Position numbers and translations under genes: made by a program
The notes under the pieces: model-generated
Told to the model about the DNA's origin: nothing
Databases searched by the model: none
What the model saw: the letters and a program-made list of their open reading frames with translations, nothing else
NCBI RefSeq assembly: GCF_027172205.1
Contig: NC_070614.1
Coordinates: forward strand, 36,524,001 to 36,588,000
DNA length: 64,000 bases
Source of the DNA: Podarcis raffonei
Lineage: Eukaryota > Chordata > Lepidosauria > Squamata > Lacertidae
Reading direction: 5' to 3'
Shown: piece after piece, positions 22,601 to 32,294 of the stretch
Layout of the letters: every line of letters starts with the position of its first letter
Position numbering within the stretch: the first letter of the stretch is position 1

Positions 22601-25177
22601 AGCGCCTGGGGGGGAAATAATTTTTTTTTCTTTATTTCCCCCCAAAAAAACTTGGTGCGTCCTATGGGCCGGTGCGTCCTATGGGGTGAAAAATACGGTA
22701 TTTGGTTTGTTGCCATCCTCATCTTCCCTGTTGAGTTCTATTGAAGCAACTCTGAAGCTGAGGAGGGAGAGGAAGCTGGCAGGCAGTGCCTCCCCCTGGA
22801 CAGAGTGATGTTGGTGGGGCAGTGCCCCATTTCCCCAATGGGCCAGCCTCCTCTGCTTAAGCCTTGGTATTTGTGAAATCTGCAACAGAGGTACTTTGAT
22901 CCATATTACAGGCAACTCCCCACTTAGGCACATTCGAGGCATGGGCGACTTGCACACCCCAGAAGTGGAACAAAATGGCATGAAAACCACGTTTAGCAAT
23001 CCCACAAGCCTTTGCGAGTGCAATCCCAGGAGCCTTTGCACCAACCTTTGAGGCCTGCGGAGAGTTGGAGTTTGAGAAAGGAGGTTTTCAGGGAGCGATT
23101 GCAGTGGAGAGTTTGGTGTATTTGGGGTTTTTTCAAGAGTTTCCAGAGGCTTGCAGGCTTCCTCAAACTCGGCCCTCCAGATATTTTTTGGCCTACATCT
23201 CCCATAATCCCTAGCTAGCAGAACCAGTGGTCAGGGATGATGGGAATTGTAGTCTCAAAACATCTGGAGGGCTGAGTTTGAGGAAGCCTGGTTTAGTGGG
23301 TGTTTGCAGGCAGGCTCTTTCAATGATTTCCCCAGTATACACAATTTCACTTAAACATGCGCTGCATCAATGGGGAGTTGCCTACATATACAATCACCAC
23401 CACAATCACCCTTCGTTCTGTGTTGGACCAAGTCCATGTCACGTGACCTAAAAGAGCTCCCAGATTCAACGATCTCTCTCGTCAGTTAAGCTAGCCACTC
23501 TGTTTCTCACTTCTTCCCCCATCCAGACTGTGGAAGAGACCCAAGTGTACTCGGAAGCCGAGCTTCAGCGCTTTGAGGCAGAGCTGGCAGCCCAGCAGGC
23601 GGAGTTAGGCCGGCAAGCTGAGCAGCTTCGCCAGCAGCACCAGGAACTGCAGCAGCGGCAGGTGGAGCTTGATGCCCAGAAGAAGGAATTTCAGCAGGTG
23701 GGAAGCACGAGGTTGGGGGGGCAGATATTTGGTTGGGTGGCATAGCTGTTGGGTGAGGGAAGTCAGATTGGGAGACGGGTTAACCGAGAGGAGAAAGGGC
23801 TTTGGTGTGGCAATAAGTGTGCAGTTGCAGCCCTTTCTTCTGCAAGAAGATCAAAGCATGGGGGGAACATGTGCAAAAAACAAAACCAAAAAAGATCCCA
23901 GCATTTTGTAATTGCATGCATGCCGTTTTCAGGATGCAATTGCACTTTGAGGGTTTGTGTGTGAGCTCACTCAGCTTCCCGTTCCTTACAGGTTGTGCTC
24001 CAGATGGAACAGAGGAAAGCCCAAAAGCAGCCTGAGCAGGCACCCCACGTTGGACCTGACGGAGAACTGAAGTTCCAAGCCCAGCCGCCGCACGCAGCCC
24101 CAGCAGGTAGGAGGAGCCGTATCCCCTGAGTTCTCTTGGAAAATAAGGGAGTCTGGTCCGTTGAGAGAGGAAAAGTGGTTGGCAGCTGGGGTCTCTGAGC
24201 TTTCTTGAAAGGGACGAGGATCTGGGCCTGTATGCAGTGCAGTTCAGCCGCCTCTTTAAAAAGTACTTCGAAATATGCTCCCAAACGCCAGAAGCTGTGT
24301 GGCAAAGTGACCAGAGTGTTGGTCCAGGACCGGGGAGACCAGGTTTCAAATCCCCACTCAGCCATGGGACTCGCTGGGTGACTTTGGGCTAGTCCCTGTC
24401 TCTGAGCCTAACCCATCTCACGGAGGGGCTGGTGGACAATGAAATGGGGAGGGGGAGAATCATGTAGGCCACCTGGAGCCCCTTGGAGGAGAGGTGGGCT
24501 ATAAACGGGGGGGGGGGGGTTAAATTAAATCACAAGTAAAACTGGCTTCAGAACTGTTTATAATGTCTGGCAGTAGTTCTCCTGGGTTCCGGCGAGGGAG
24601 CATTCCCAATCCAATATGGAGAAATTGGGGATTGAACCCAGGACCTTCTGCATTCAAAGCAGTTGCTCTACCACTGAGTTATGGCCTTTCCCCATAGCAG
24701 GAGAGTGCAGGGGGTGGGGAGGCTTGCCTGGCCATGGCACTCTGGATTCCTTGCAGTCTCCACCAGCCACCTCCCCAATTCTGATGCTGGGGAGGGAGAG
24801 AGGGGGTGCCCGTGTAGCTGCCAGGATGATCTCTGCCCGCAGCTTCAAATTTGCGAGGAGGGCTGGTCACTTCTGCACCCTCTCCAGAGGGTGGCACCAT
24901 GCATGGCAGGTGGAACCGTCTAAACCTGTGTTGTGGGCACCAGGAGGGCAAGCGAAAGGGAGGAACAGGATTCCCAGGCTCTTGCAGAGGCAAGTGAAGT
25001 CCTGTTGATGACAGCAGCTCCACACTCTTGTCTTCTCCTTTTCCCCCAGACCAAACACCTCCTCCTCCACCCGAGTCCCGTGCTGGAGGCCCTGCGTTGC
25101 CGGATGCTCCTGCCCTGCAGAACCAGGTGGAACCTCTCCAGAACCAACAGCATCATGCGAACCCTGTGGAGCACTGA
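10614..25177 (+). CDS. NUCB1: Nucleobindin-1 (calnuc), complete 461-residue CDS in 12 coding exons
   Basis: Coding exons: 10614-10721, 12159-12266, 12833-12965, 13642-13745, 15492-15677, 15804-15894, 17090-17148, 18380-18472, 20793-20882, 23527-23697, 23992-24106, 25050-25177. All are bounded by AG/GT, all phases agree, and the stop is TGA. The product is 461 residues, the same length as human NUCB1. Residues 1-17 are a signal peptide ([17 protein letters not shown]) followed by VPIERP, matching human VPLERG. Residues 37-213 form the basic, helical DNA/Golgi-association region ([20 protein letters not shown]). EF-hand loop 1 is 244-255 ([12 protein letters not shown]); loop 2 is 296-307 ([12 protein letters not shown]), with the family's Arg at loop position 6. 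LVTLEEFL overlaps the G-alpha-i binding segment known from calnuc. An acidic stretch lies between the loops. Residues 325-400 are a Q/E-rich coiled coil, and the tail is proline-rich. Nucleobindin-1 is a calcium-binding Golgi-luminal, ER and secreted protein that dampens ATF6 activation. Confidence 0.96.
10785..10995 (+). repeat. CR1 LINE 3' end
   Basis: Contains aggaagaacttcctgacag, ggagtctccttctttggagg, gggggttggactcgatgg and a terminal ctatgattctatgat, the known CR1 3' end. In NUCB1 intron 2, about 60 bp after exon 2. Confidence 0.8.
12010..12122 (-). repeat. tRNA-Ala-headed SINE, worn fragment
   Basis: The complement of the head segment (tgcaaagcaaacgctttacc...cagcccttcccc) resembles the tRNA-Ala SINE seen complete at 26092-26283. 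It ends about 40 bp before NUCB1 exon 3. Confidence 0.4.
12478..12648. mobile_element. hAT-type MITE remnant
   Basis: Ends CAGGGTGGGGAACCTT and CTCCCCAACCCTG are inverted. The flanking 8-mers CCTTAAAT and CTTTAAAT differ by one base, so an aged 8-bp duplication is likely. Related to Charlie-like hAT fragments. NUCB1 intron 3. Confidence 0.65.
14648..14800. repeat. Palindromic MITE, half copy
   Basis: Contains tgcactatacattaaagcag, gctttccccaaagaatcctg and attcccctcatagagctgca in the order of the complete copy at 33985-34292. NUCB1 intron 5. Confidence 0.6.
14905..15290 (+). mobile_element. L1 LINE, 3' end
   Basis: Translates in part to [17 protein letters not shown], the conserved C-terminal segment of L1 ORF2p, followed by an A-rich 3' UTR with no further coding. 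A 5'-truncated insertion in NUCB1 intron 5, about 200 bp before exon 6. A second copy with the same segment lies at 48960-49440. Confidence 0.75.
16032..16291. mobile_element. Tigger-like MITE of a second family, carrying CRE, E-box and ETS motifs
   Basis: Begins CAGTCATACCTCGGGTTG and ends CCCGAAATACCACTG, with TA on both sides (16030-16031, 16292-16293). The interior is GC-rich. It has CCGGAAGT (16095-16102) facing ACTTCCGG (16116-16123) as a hairpin, and TGACGTCA (16158-16165) overlapping CACGTG (16164-16169). It lies in NUCB1 intron 7. Confidence 0.75.
16300..16580 (-). mobile_element. L2-like LINE, 3' end
   Basis: On the minus strand it encodes [18 protein letters not shown], then [16 protein letters not shown], then [15 protein letters not shown], homologous to the ORF2 tail at 3892-4398. 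NUCB1 intron 7, immediately after the Tigger-like element. Confidence 0.75.
17478..17572 (-). repeat. tRNA-Ala-headed SINE, head fragment
   Basis: The complement gives a tRNA-like head (gggctgtagctcagac), an anticodon-stem region and a B-box-like caggttcaatcccc. Same family as 26092-26283. Confidence 0.55.
17708..18255 (+). repeat. tRNA-Ala-headed SINE split by a Sauria-type SINE
   Basis: Head and body run from gtgtagcatgcatg to agatgctaGCAGTCCAG. The element resumes after 18188 as GCAGTCCAGtgtagacaaagc and ends at ggcagcttcctatg. Removing 17834-18188 and one duplication restores the normal order of this SINE's 3' half. NUCB1 intron 8. Confidence 0.75.
17834..18188 (-). mobile_element. Sauria-type tRNA SINE, complete
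   Basis: In reverse: head gggacgcgggtggcgctgtg with A- and B-box-like parts, a body with ccctgctcctgccaacctag, and a 3' end in ggtcaggggtccctttacc. Flanked by the 9-bp duplication GCAGTCCAG (17825-17833 and 18189-18197). Confidence 0.85.
18640..18745 (-). repeat. CORE-SINE-like fragment
   Basis: Head part only: the complement of gaaccctgctctcctaggtc and aacgctaaccactgcacc is the tRNA-like head of the SINE seen at 24308-24522 and 52040-52225. Confidence 0.5.
19081..19311 (-). mobile_element. Tigger-like MITE (family T), copy 3
   Basis: Begins CAGTGATACCTCTAGTTACG and ends CCCGAGGTACCACTG; TA on both sides (19079-19080, 19312-19313). Same orientation as copy 2. NUCB1 intron 9. Confidence 0.8.
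20140..20440 (+). repeat. Old L2-like LINE 3' remnant
   Basis: The segment ggggcctttttggtagtggt, gcccagcctatggaattccc corresponds to the ORF2 tail block RRAF..VVAPALWN in decayed form, followed by a T-rich 3' region. NUCB1 intron 9. Confidence 0.45.
22207..22698. mobile_element. GC-rich MITE with CCGTATTTTTCG ends
   Basis: Ends CCGTATTTTTCGCCCTATAG and GGGGTGAAAAATACGG are inverted and flanked by TA, suggesting a Tc1/mariner-type element. The interior is CpG-rich. It holds a near-perfect palindrome around cctctcgctctccaggcttc (about 22290-22365) and two related blocks rich in ggcggggaga/ttctccccgc. Open frames in several phases here come from base composition, not genes. NUCB1 intron 10. Confidence 0.75.
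23154..23290. mobile_element. Hairpin hAT-type MITE
   Basis: CAGGCTTCCTCAAACTC at one end and GAGTTTGAGGAAGCCTG at the other are perfect inverted repeats, and the arms pair along most of the element. I saw no 8-bp duplication. Close relative of 56631-56766. NUCB1 intron 10, ~240 bp before exon 11. Confidence 0.75.
24308..24522 (+). repeat. CORE-SINE-like tRNA-derived SINE
   Basis: Order: tRNA-like head (ccaggtttcaaatcccc), then ctgggtgactttgggctagt, ctcacggaggg, tggagccccttggagg, ggtgggctataaac, ending in a G run. NUCB1 intron 12. Confidence 0.7.
24600..24697 (-). repeat. tRNA-Ala-headed SINE, head fragment
   Basis: The complement reads ggccataactcagtggtaga, gcaactgctttgaatgcaga, aggtcctgggttcaatcccc: the tRNA-Ala-like head with its B box. 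NUCB1 intron 12. Confidence 0.65.
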
Positions 25178-25810
25178 TGGGTGTGGTTGTGGGGAATTAG
25201 GGTTGCCTTTTCCTCTTGTTTCCCCATCCCCTTTGCACCTGGAGCTCCCAAATCCAAACTTTCCCCGGTACCATGGGCAAAGGGAATAGGCAAGAGATCT
25301 CTCCTATCACAGAAAACTGTGGGAAGAGTCTTTAATGGAAGCCCTGCCCCTTAACCAGTATCTGCCCACTCCTCTTCTGGTTGCACACAAGAGAAAATAG
25401 GTATGGGAGCTGTTAAAAAACAGCAACGCACACACATAAATCCTCCCCTTTTTTAAATTTAACCGATCAGGGCTCTCTGTTTCTCTCTAGCCACAAAGAG
25501 CCTCTGAGGGAGCCCTTAGTGGGGCTCTAATGAGGGAGGTGGAGGAGCGTTTGCCATGGAAGATGAGCAGAGGGAGGGAGAAGAAACTGAGCGAGAGACC
25601 AGCACCACACCTGCCCTGGTCATTTTCTACTATGTTCCTGGATGCACTGGGGGGAAATCAACAGGGTTGGGGGACATGATGTCTCTCTTGCTGATGTCAG
25701 TATTGTAGGCTCGGGCCACTACTTTCCTCCTTTTCAAAAGTTGATTCCTTTATAATGGGATTGCAGTGCTGAAACTTTTTTATTTTTAATTATTTGGGCC
25801 CTTGTATTTA

Positions 25811-25816
25811 AATAAA
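25811..25816 (+). terminator. NUCB1: NUCB1 polyadenylation signal
   Basis: AATAAA lies 634 nt after the TGA stop, following a T-rich 3' UTR. Cleavage is expected near 25830. Confidence 0.8.
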
Positions 25817-26091
25817 GCTCTCAAAACACGTCTGATTTCCAGTGGCTTCTCTTGCTTCCTTCTGTAGGAACTTATCTCAATGCACATACTTCTGAGAAAG
25901 TCCCACTGTGTCCGGTGGGGTCTTAAGGGAAGAAAGAGCAAAAATTGCTCTGAGTCTGTGTCAGTATCAGTCGGGGGCCCCAGGCGGAGGTTGAGCCATC
26001 CTTACTTTACAATAAATAAACTGTGTAGATGTGTGTATATCCACCCTGGCCACACACCCTCCATGCCAGTGGTTGCATCCTGACCTCCACA

Positions 26092-26283
26092 TGGAATCTA
26101 GAAAGTTGCCTTGTACTGAGTCAGACCATTGGCTCATCCAGCTCAGCACTGTCTGCACGGACAGGTGCCAGCATTCCAGGCAGGGGGATCTCTCCCAACC
26201 CTACCTGGAGAAGACAGGGATTGAACCCAAGACCTCCTGCATGCAAAGCGGATGCTGTAACCATTGAGCTGCAGCTGGGCCCC
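26092..26283 (-). mobile_element. tRNA-Ala-headed SINE, near complete
   Basis: In reverse: head gcagctcaatggttacagca, gcatgcaggaggtcttgggt with B-box ttcaatccc, then ggtagggttgggagagatcc, ending ggtctgactcagtacaaggc and aactttctag. The anticodon-loop region resembles tRNA-Ala(TGC). Many fragments of this family occur in the window. Confidence 0.75.
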
Positions 26284-26529
26284 CGTCGTCTCTGAGTGGT
26301 CATGTGGTAAATGCAGGCAGAGCATTTATCCGCAGTCACTTCTTAAGAGGCCTCCTGTGTGCTCAACTGCTTCCTGCAGCAGCAGCACCATGGAGGGGGC
26401 AGAAATGAAGGCAGGAACTGGGGTCCGGTGCAGCAAGACTTTGGAAAGGGTTGCAAAATTTCAGGGGTCGAAACTCTTTGGCATGTCCCCTGCATGCAAT
26501 TTGGGCAGAGGGAAGGCTTGTATGTGGCC

Positions 26530-26720
26530 TGTTTATTTTTTAAAAATGTTTTTATTAGCAATTTCAACATATCAAAACCTATCATATTCATTATTTTTCC
26601 CCTTCCCCCCCTCAAACCCTCCCTCCCCTCCCCCAGAGACTTCCCTCAGCTCCTCTCTGATTTCTCAGCCCATATTATTCTCTGCATATTGTAAAGTTAT
26701 ACAAATCCTTACGTTATCTG
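26530..26720 (-). repeat. L1-type 3' UTR fragment
   Basis: Starts with an A/T-rich tail in reverse (aaaatgtttttattagcaat) followed by a C-rich stretch, as in squamate L1 3' UTRs. No coding part remains. Confidence 0.45.
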
Positions 26721-27013
26721 TCTACCATGTTGTATGTGGCCTGTTTAAATGGGCCAAAGCGCAGGCCTGTGCCAGCTGCCATCACGTGCCCAGGTGAGTA
26801 GCCTTTACCCACTATCTCATTTCATAGGCACTCGCCCCCTTGGATGGAAAATAATGTGGGTGTGACAGAGAGCAACCTGTTCCTTCCCTGAGTTGTGCAG
26901 TCTGCTCCTGAGCTCCACCCATGTGCGTCTCATGTGCCCTGTGGTTTCATGCATCTGCTTTCGATGTGCCACCTTCCTTCCTTCCCTCCCTCCCCATTTA
27001 GAAATGCACCATA

Positions 27014-27195
27014 GGGCCAGGCCCCACCTGCACTCTACAGGTAAAGCAGCACTGCACCACTTTCAATGACCCCCAAAGCATCTTGCGAAGGTTAGTTTGT
27101 TAAGGACGCTGCTGAGGGTTGTTGAGACCTCTATTCCCCTCACAGACAGTTCCCTGTGAAGAGGGGTTGACTGTTCCCCCTTTAGATGTCAGGCT
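27014..27195. repeat. Palindromic MITE, half copy
   Basis: Contains gccccacctgcactctacag, cactttcaatgacccccaaa and cctctattcccctcacagac, in the order of the complete copy at 33985-34292. Confidence 0.5.
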
Positions 27196-27929
27196 CCTGC
27201 TTCCGTCAGCTCCAGGCAACATGTCCAGTGGCCGGGGATGATAGGAGTTGGGAGTCCAAGAAGCTACAGCAGGAGTGAAGAACCTTTACCCAGATGTTGC
27301 TGAACTAACCCCCCCCCGCCCCCCAAATTCCCGGCCATTGACCATGCTTGCTAGGCTGTCAGGAGCTGTCATTTAACAAGTTTGCCTTTTGCATAGCAAA
27401 AGTCTACCTTTGGGTTTCATAGAACCAGATCTTTCTTTTTCTTACTTGCCCTCTCGCACTAGGCCAAACAGTGTGGTACCAACAGGCTGCCATTTTGCTT
27501 AACTGTTTACCTCACAAAACCCATCTACCACCCTCAACTCTAGTTAACAGGACAGAAGCTCAAGTTATTTCTAGTAGGTGCTGGCTTCAGTTTGCCAGTC
27601 ATTTATTTTTAAGGCCTTATGAGTCAGTGCCCTTTGGTATGCAAGACTGCATTCCTAAGCCATGAGAGAACAGAAACGTCATCCATCATTAGGTTGTTTG
27701 CGAAGAGCTGATACTGTTCTGGCTGTTTTCTTACTCCAGTGGCTTTTTCCTTCCTCTTTTGTGTAAACTTGGAAGTTCTGCCTACTTGCCAGGCTTAAAA
27801 CTAGGTTCCGATTTGACAGTTCCAGGAAATAAAATCTAGGAGAAAGAAAGCAAGGGACCAAAATGGGAGAGGTGGCTTGGCTTTCATCCATTATTTTACT
27901 ATGTCTGTTGCCACCATCCTAAAATAGCA

Positions 27930-28088
27930 TCGGGGTGGGAAACCGTTTTCAAGCTGAGGGCCACATTCACCACTGGGCAGCTTTCCATGGGCCACATTTC
28001 TGTGGTAGGTAAGGGCAAAATTAGGCTGAGGAACAAATTTAGAGAGGCTAGGAGAGCCAGGTTAAGGGCCCAGGGCCTGACTCTCATA
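27930..28088. repeat. hAT (Charlie-like) remnant
   Basis: Begins cggggtgggaaaccgttttc, then agctgagggccacattcacc and atgggccacatttctgtggt. This resembles hAT 'ggggaaccttt...gggccacat' elements, decayed at both ends. Confidence 0.4.
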
Positions 28089-28091
28089 GCT

Positions 28092-28245
28092 ACAATTTCT
28101 TGAGAAGAGGGTCAATCCCTCTTCCCAGGGATCTATTGAGAAGTGTAGATCTCTGAGGGGAATAAGGGTCTCCTAACAACACTTGGCACCTGTAACCTAC
28201 AATTTTCAGGATACTTTGGGGGAAGCCATGACTGTTTAATGATGT
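28092..28245. repeat. Palindromic MITE, half copy
   Basis: Runs agctacaatttcttgagaag, tctgaggggaataagggtct, acaattttcaggatactttg, gggggaagccatgactgttt: the second half of the family. Confidence 0.55.
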
Positions 28246-28980
28246 TGCTTCACTTAAGAATGTCGATGGGGTTTCAGAGGCAAAGTAGCAGCAGGCTTGG
28301 GGGAAATCCCAGGCTTTGCAGAAATACTAAAAAATTAAGTGGGAGGGTGGATTGCTATCCTACACTTTCCTGTGATTTCTACCCTGCCATCACTTTTATC
28401 ACATAAAGTCTGATTTTGAGATACAGCTTTTGAGGCATGTTCGTTGCTCAAGACACCCATGTCCCCCTGGAAAATAAACTCTAGTGGGTGCTTCTAGTCA
28501 CAAATAAGGGGTAAACACGTGTTGTGGGGAGACTTCTGAAATCAGCCTTCAATATTACATTTTCAATAACCAAGAAGATGACGAGGGAATACACAGTCAT
28601 AGCTGTAATTTTTTTATTATTTAAAAAAGTAATAATTTGTGGACAGATAAATTATACATACAGACATCAAGTCTCTGTTCCATCCTGGGAGTTCACATCA
28701 CCATTACTAATAATACATATTTTGAAATTAAGGGGGGGGGAATACTACTTAAAGAAATCTCAAAGGCTTGCTTTGAAAGATAACTAGCATGTAAAATAGA
28801 AATACATTAGGAAATTCTGTCTACTTAACATCATGTGTAAACTAGAGCATGCACATAACACACTGGCGTGTCCACCAGGGCCACCAATTCCTTGTGTTAT
28901 GCTACACACATTGTAGACTAAGGGCCTGGCAGCCACATCCTTCAAATCAACTGAGGTAGTAGCAGCTTTACATCAGTGCA

Positions 28981-28986
28981 TTTATT
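28981..28986 (-). terminator. PPP1R15A: Likely PPP1R15A polyadenylation signal
   Basis: AATAAA on the minus strand, 282 nt beyond the TAA stop, giving a short 3' UTR as in mammals. A second AATAAA at 28613-28618 is an alternative. Confidence 0.55.
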
Positions 28987-29267
28987 CAGAAATATCAGAG
29001 CACAGAAGCTCTTGCTCCTCACGGCAACTTCAAGGCCCCACTCCACCCTGAGAGAATGTGGATTTCAGGCCCAGAATTAAATCTTGCTACATCACACACA
29101 CACGGCCCTCCTTTCAGACCCATGAGCCTCCCCTTACGATCTCCAGTGTTTAAAAAAAGGATTCAATTTGGCTCTCAGAACCCTTTATATGTATCTCTAA
29201 TGGACGGTTTACTTCATGGCTGCCATATCTTGAAGAGCCATTTCATTCCTGACTTTGGGGGCACAGC

Positions 29268-32244
29268 TTAATCTGCCTCAGCAGAAGCAGAAAGGAGAGG
29301 GGAGTTGTCGTTGCCTTCTTCTTCCTGAACCCCATAGATCTCCCTCCAAGCTTTGGCCCGGCGTTCCGCCCTCAGGCAAGGCTCCAAGATGGCTCCCACT
29401 TCAGCAATCCTCCGGCGGAAGCGGCATCGGTCGCGGGCCATTTCTTCCCAGGGGCCACGGCGGGCAGCCCGAGATGCGTAGCTCCAGGCCACCAGTGGGT
29501 GAACGGTCACCACCGGAGAGAATCGGACCTGAGGAAATTGAGAGGCTATGAGGATAGTGGGACAGGTATTTTCTTGCTCTTACGCAAATTTATGCCAATG
29601 CTACTAAACTAAATAATTGGCTAGACCTCATACAGTTAACAGGTTGGTTTTTTCTGTCATGTAATGGCCCTGCTGAATCCTACTGTCTTTTCTCTGCTAA
29701 ACAAGCCAAATATCATGTTTTAAGGGACAGCCATCCCTGTGCTCCAGGGGTTGAGAAGCTGCTTCTTTCCAGATGTTTCAGGATGTGCAACAGGTTATCA
29801 TCCTGTCTGTTTCCATTCTAGCCAAGGACAGGGAAGAACAGCCTTGTGTTGTCCCTAGTTTTAGTCCACTTCCTTTTCTGTGGGTACTGAATCAGGACCT
29901 TAATTTAAACTTGCCCTAGGCAAGAGAGATGATGCAAACCACCTCTTACTCCTATTTAGACACCATACCTGAAAGCCAGTGTGATAGAATAATGGGACTG
30001 GAGAGTTAGATGGGACCCCAAGTGTTATCTAGTCCAACCCCCTGCAAGGCAGGAATCTCAACCAAAGCATCCAGGACAGGTGGCCATCCAACCACTGCTT
30101 AAAAACCTCCGAGGAAGGAGAGTTCACCATCTCCCAAGGGAGACTGTTCCTCTGTTGAACAGCTCTTACAGTGTCAGAAGTGTTGGAGTAGGACCTGGGA
30201 GCCCAGGGTTCAAATCCCCTACCAAGCCATGACTTTCACCTTGGACCAGTCTGCTGCTCAGACTAAACTACCTCACAGGGTTGTTATGCGGATTAAATGA
30301 GAGGGGGGGGGAAACCATGTACACCATATTGAGGTCCTTGGAGAAAAAAAGTGGGATATAAACACTAACAATATATTATCTATTATTTTTATTTACCACC
30401 TCAAGTGATAGGTGTGTGGAGGCTGGCTGTGGCTGCTCAAGAGTTAGGCAAAGGCGTACTCTACCCATGCTCAGAGGAACACTTTTCCACGACTCCTTGA
30501 ATTCCATTGCTAATCTCTAGCTGTGTCTTGCGCATCTCTTTGGGTTTCACACAACTGTGGGCACTGCACACAGTTGCATTTCCAAGCTGGAGGAAGAGAG
30601 GCTGTATACAACTGAGTCCTACTCAGAGTAGACCCACTAAAATGAACCCAAGTTGGTCATGTTAATTAACTTCAATGAGTCTACTCTGAGTAGGACTAGC
30701 AACCATAGGTTTCTGTTGTGGGTGTCCACTTTGCATTGTTCTTAAATTGATCTTGTTATTTTGTGTGCTGCTGTTCTTCTTATATTTGGGGCATTTGTGG
30801 AAGGTGACTAAGCAAACCACTAAGCTCAGCTTCCAATAGATCTACCGACACTCTGTGGACAAAAGGAGGGAGGGGGAACAGTGAGGGTAAGGCAGGGGAG
30901 TCCTGTCTGCTGGGAAATGACCCAGCCTTACATCATCCACTTCCTGGTTGGTCACGTTGTATGATAGGGATGTTGCACGATATTTCAGGATGGGTGAAAC
31001 CAACAGCAGGACGGGGGAGGCCAAGGAGCATTAAGGAGATTCTAGGGTGGTGCTAACAGGGAACAAGGTGGGGTGCAGAAAGTAAAAACTGAGGGCTGAG
31101 TAAGGTATCTTTAGAATGGGAGAGAAGGCAGCTTAGAAAAGGAGAATGGGCGTAGCCAGGATTTATGTAAGGGGGGCAGGCTACATGTTGGGGGAGCAGA
31201 ATCCAAAATTATTGATTTCCTTGATTTTAATCTTTGTTGGAAGCAGCCCAGATGGGTACAAATATTAATATTATTATTATTATTATTATTGTTGTTATTA
31301 TTATTATTATTAGCAACCCCTTTCTCCCTGTGCAACAGCCATACAGTGGTACCTCCGATGACAAACTTAATTCGTTCTGGAGGTCCATTCTCAACTCGAA
31401 ACCGTTCTTAACCTGAGGCGCGCTTTCGCTAATGGAGCCTCTGGCGCGTGATTTCTGCTCGCATCCAGGGGCAAAGTTCGCAACCAGGAGACCTACTTCC
31501 AGGTTAGCGGAGCTCGTAACCCGAAGCGTTCGCAAGGAGGATGGTTTGTAACCAGAGGTATTACTGTTCAGTTCTCACCCCAAGACACACACAGCATGCT
31601 CACTTTTCTTCCTTTGAGGAAGAAAATCCCTGTGAATACATAATTTCAACAGATGGAGCTTTCCCCATCGCTCCAACTCAGGTCGATTCTTTAAGATGGT
31701 TTAGAGCTACAGTATCACCAGAAACACTTTTTTCCCTGCTATGACCGTACTGTGCCCATCAAGACCACCAGAGTACCCTAAGCTAGGCATCCTTTACCCT
31801 GTGAGATGCCCGCTTTCAGGGTTTTTTTTTAAATAGCTTTTCAGTTCATCCGCTAAGATTTCAAACCGCTCTGATCTACTGAGGCTGACAGAAAGAATTA
31901 TCATTGTAAAAGCCTGTCTGAGATGTCTTCAATTGTTTAAAAAAACTTGAAAAGCAGGAATAGTGTTATTTTAATTAATTTATGTAAACAAAAGCTATAC
32001 CTGTTTAATTTCTGCCTTAACTTCAGCTGTCAAAAAGGGCACAGGGTGGGGTGGGGAACAGCTTCTGTAACACCCAATTTTCTACTCATAACCACTGTTG
32101 TGTAAACATAGTAGTTATACACAGCAGTTAAGTGATAAAATTAGGAAGACTTCCTGAAACATTTGTGAATGAAATGGGCAACTCTAATCCAGGCTAGTAA
32201 TTGTGAGGGGCAGAACCAAGGGCGTTAGCTATTCCTAATTATGG

Positions 32245-32294
<50 letters not shown>

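Larger units (their letters stand above)
25832..28960. other. Intergenic DNA between convergent NUCB1 and PPP1R15A
   Basis: No exon-like or protein-like frame was recognised. The content is repeats: a tRNA-Ala-headed SINE, an L1 3'-UTR piece, two palindromic MITE parts and a hAT remnant. This interval must contain one breakpoint of the rearrangement relative to the human gene order. Confidence 0.6.

Noticed and set aside
22141-22744. Overlapping open frames of 80-180 codons on both strands
   Set aside because: They lie in a CpG-rich MITE in NUCB1 intron 10. Six-frame openness comes from GC content and lack of stops; no frame resembles a protein.
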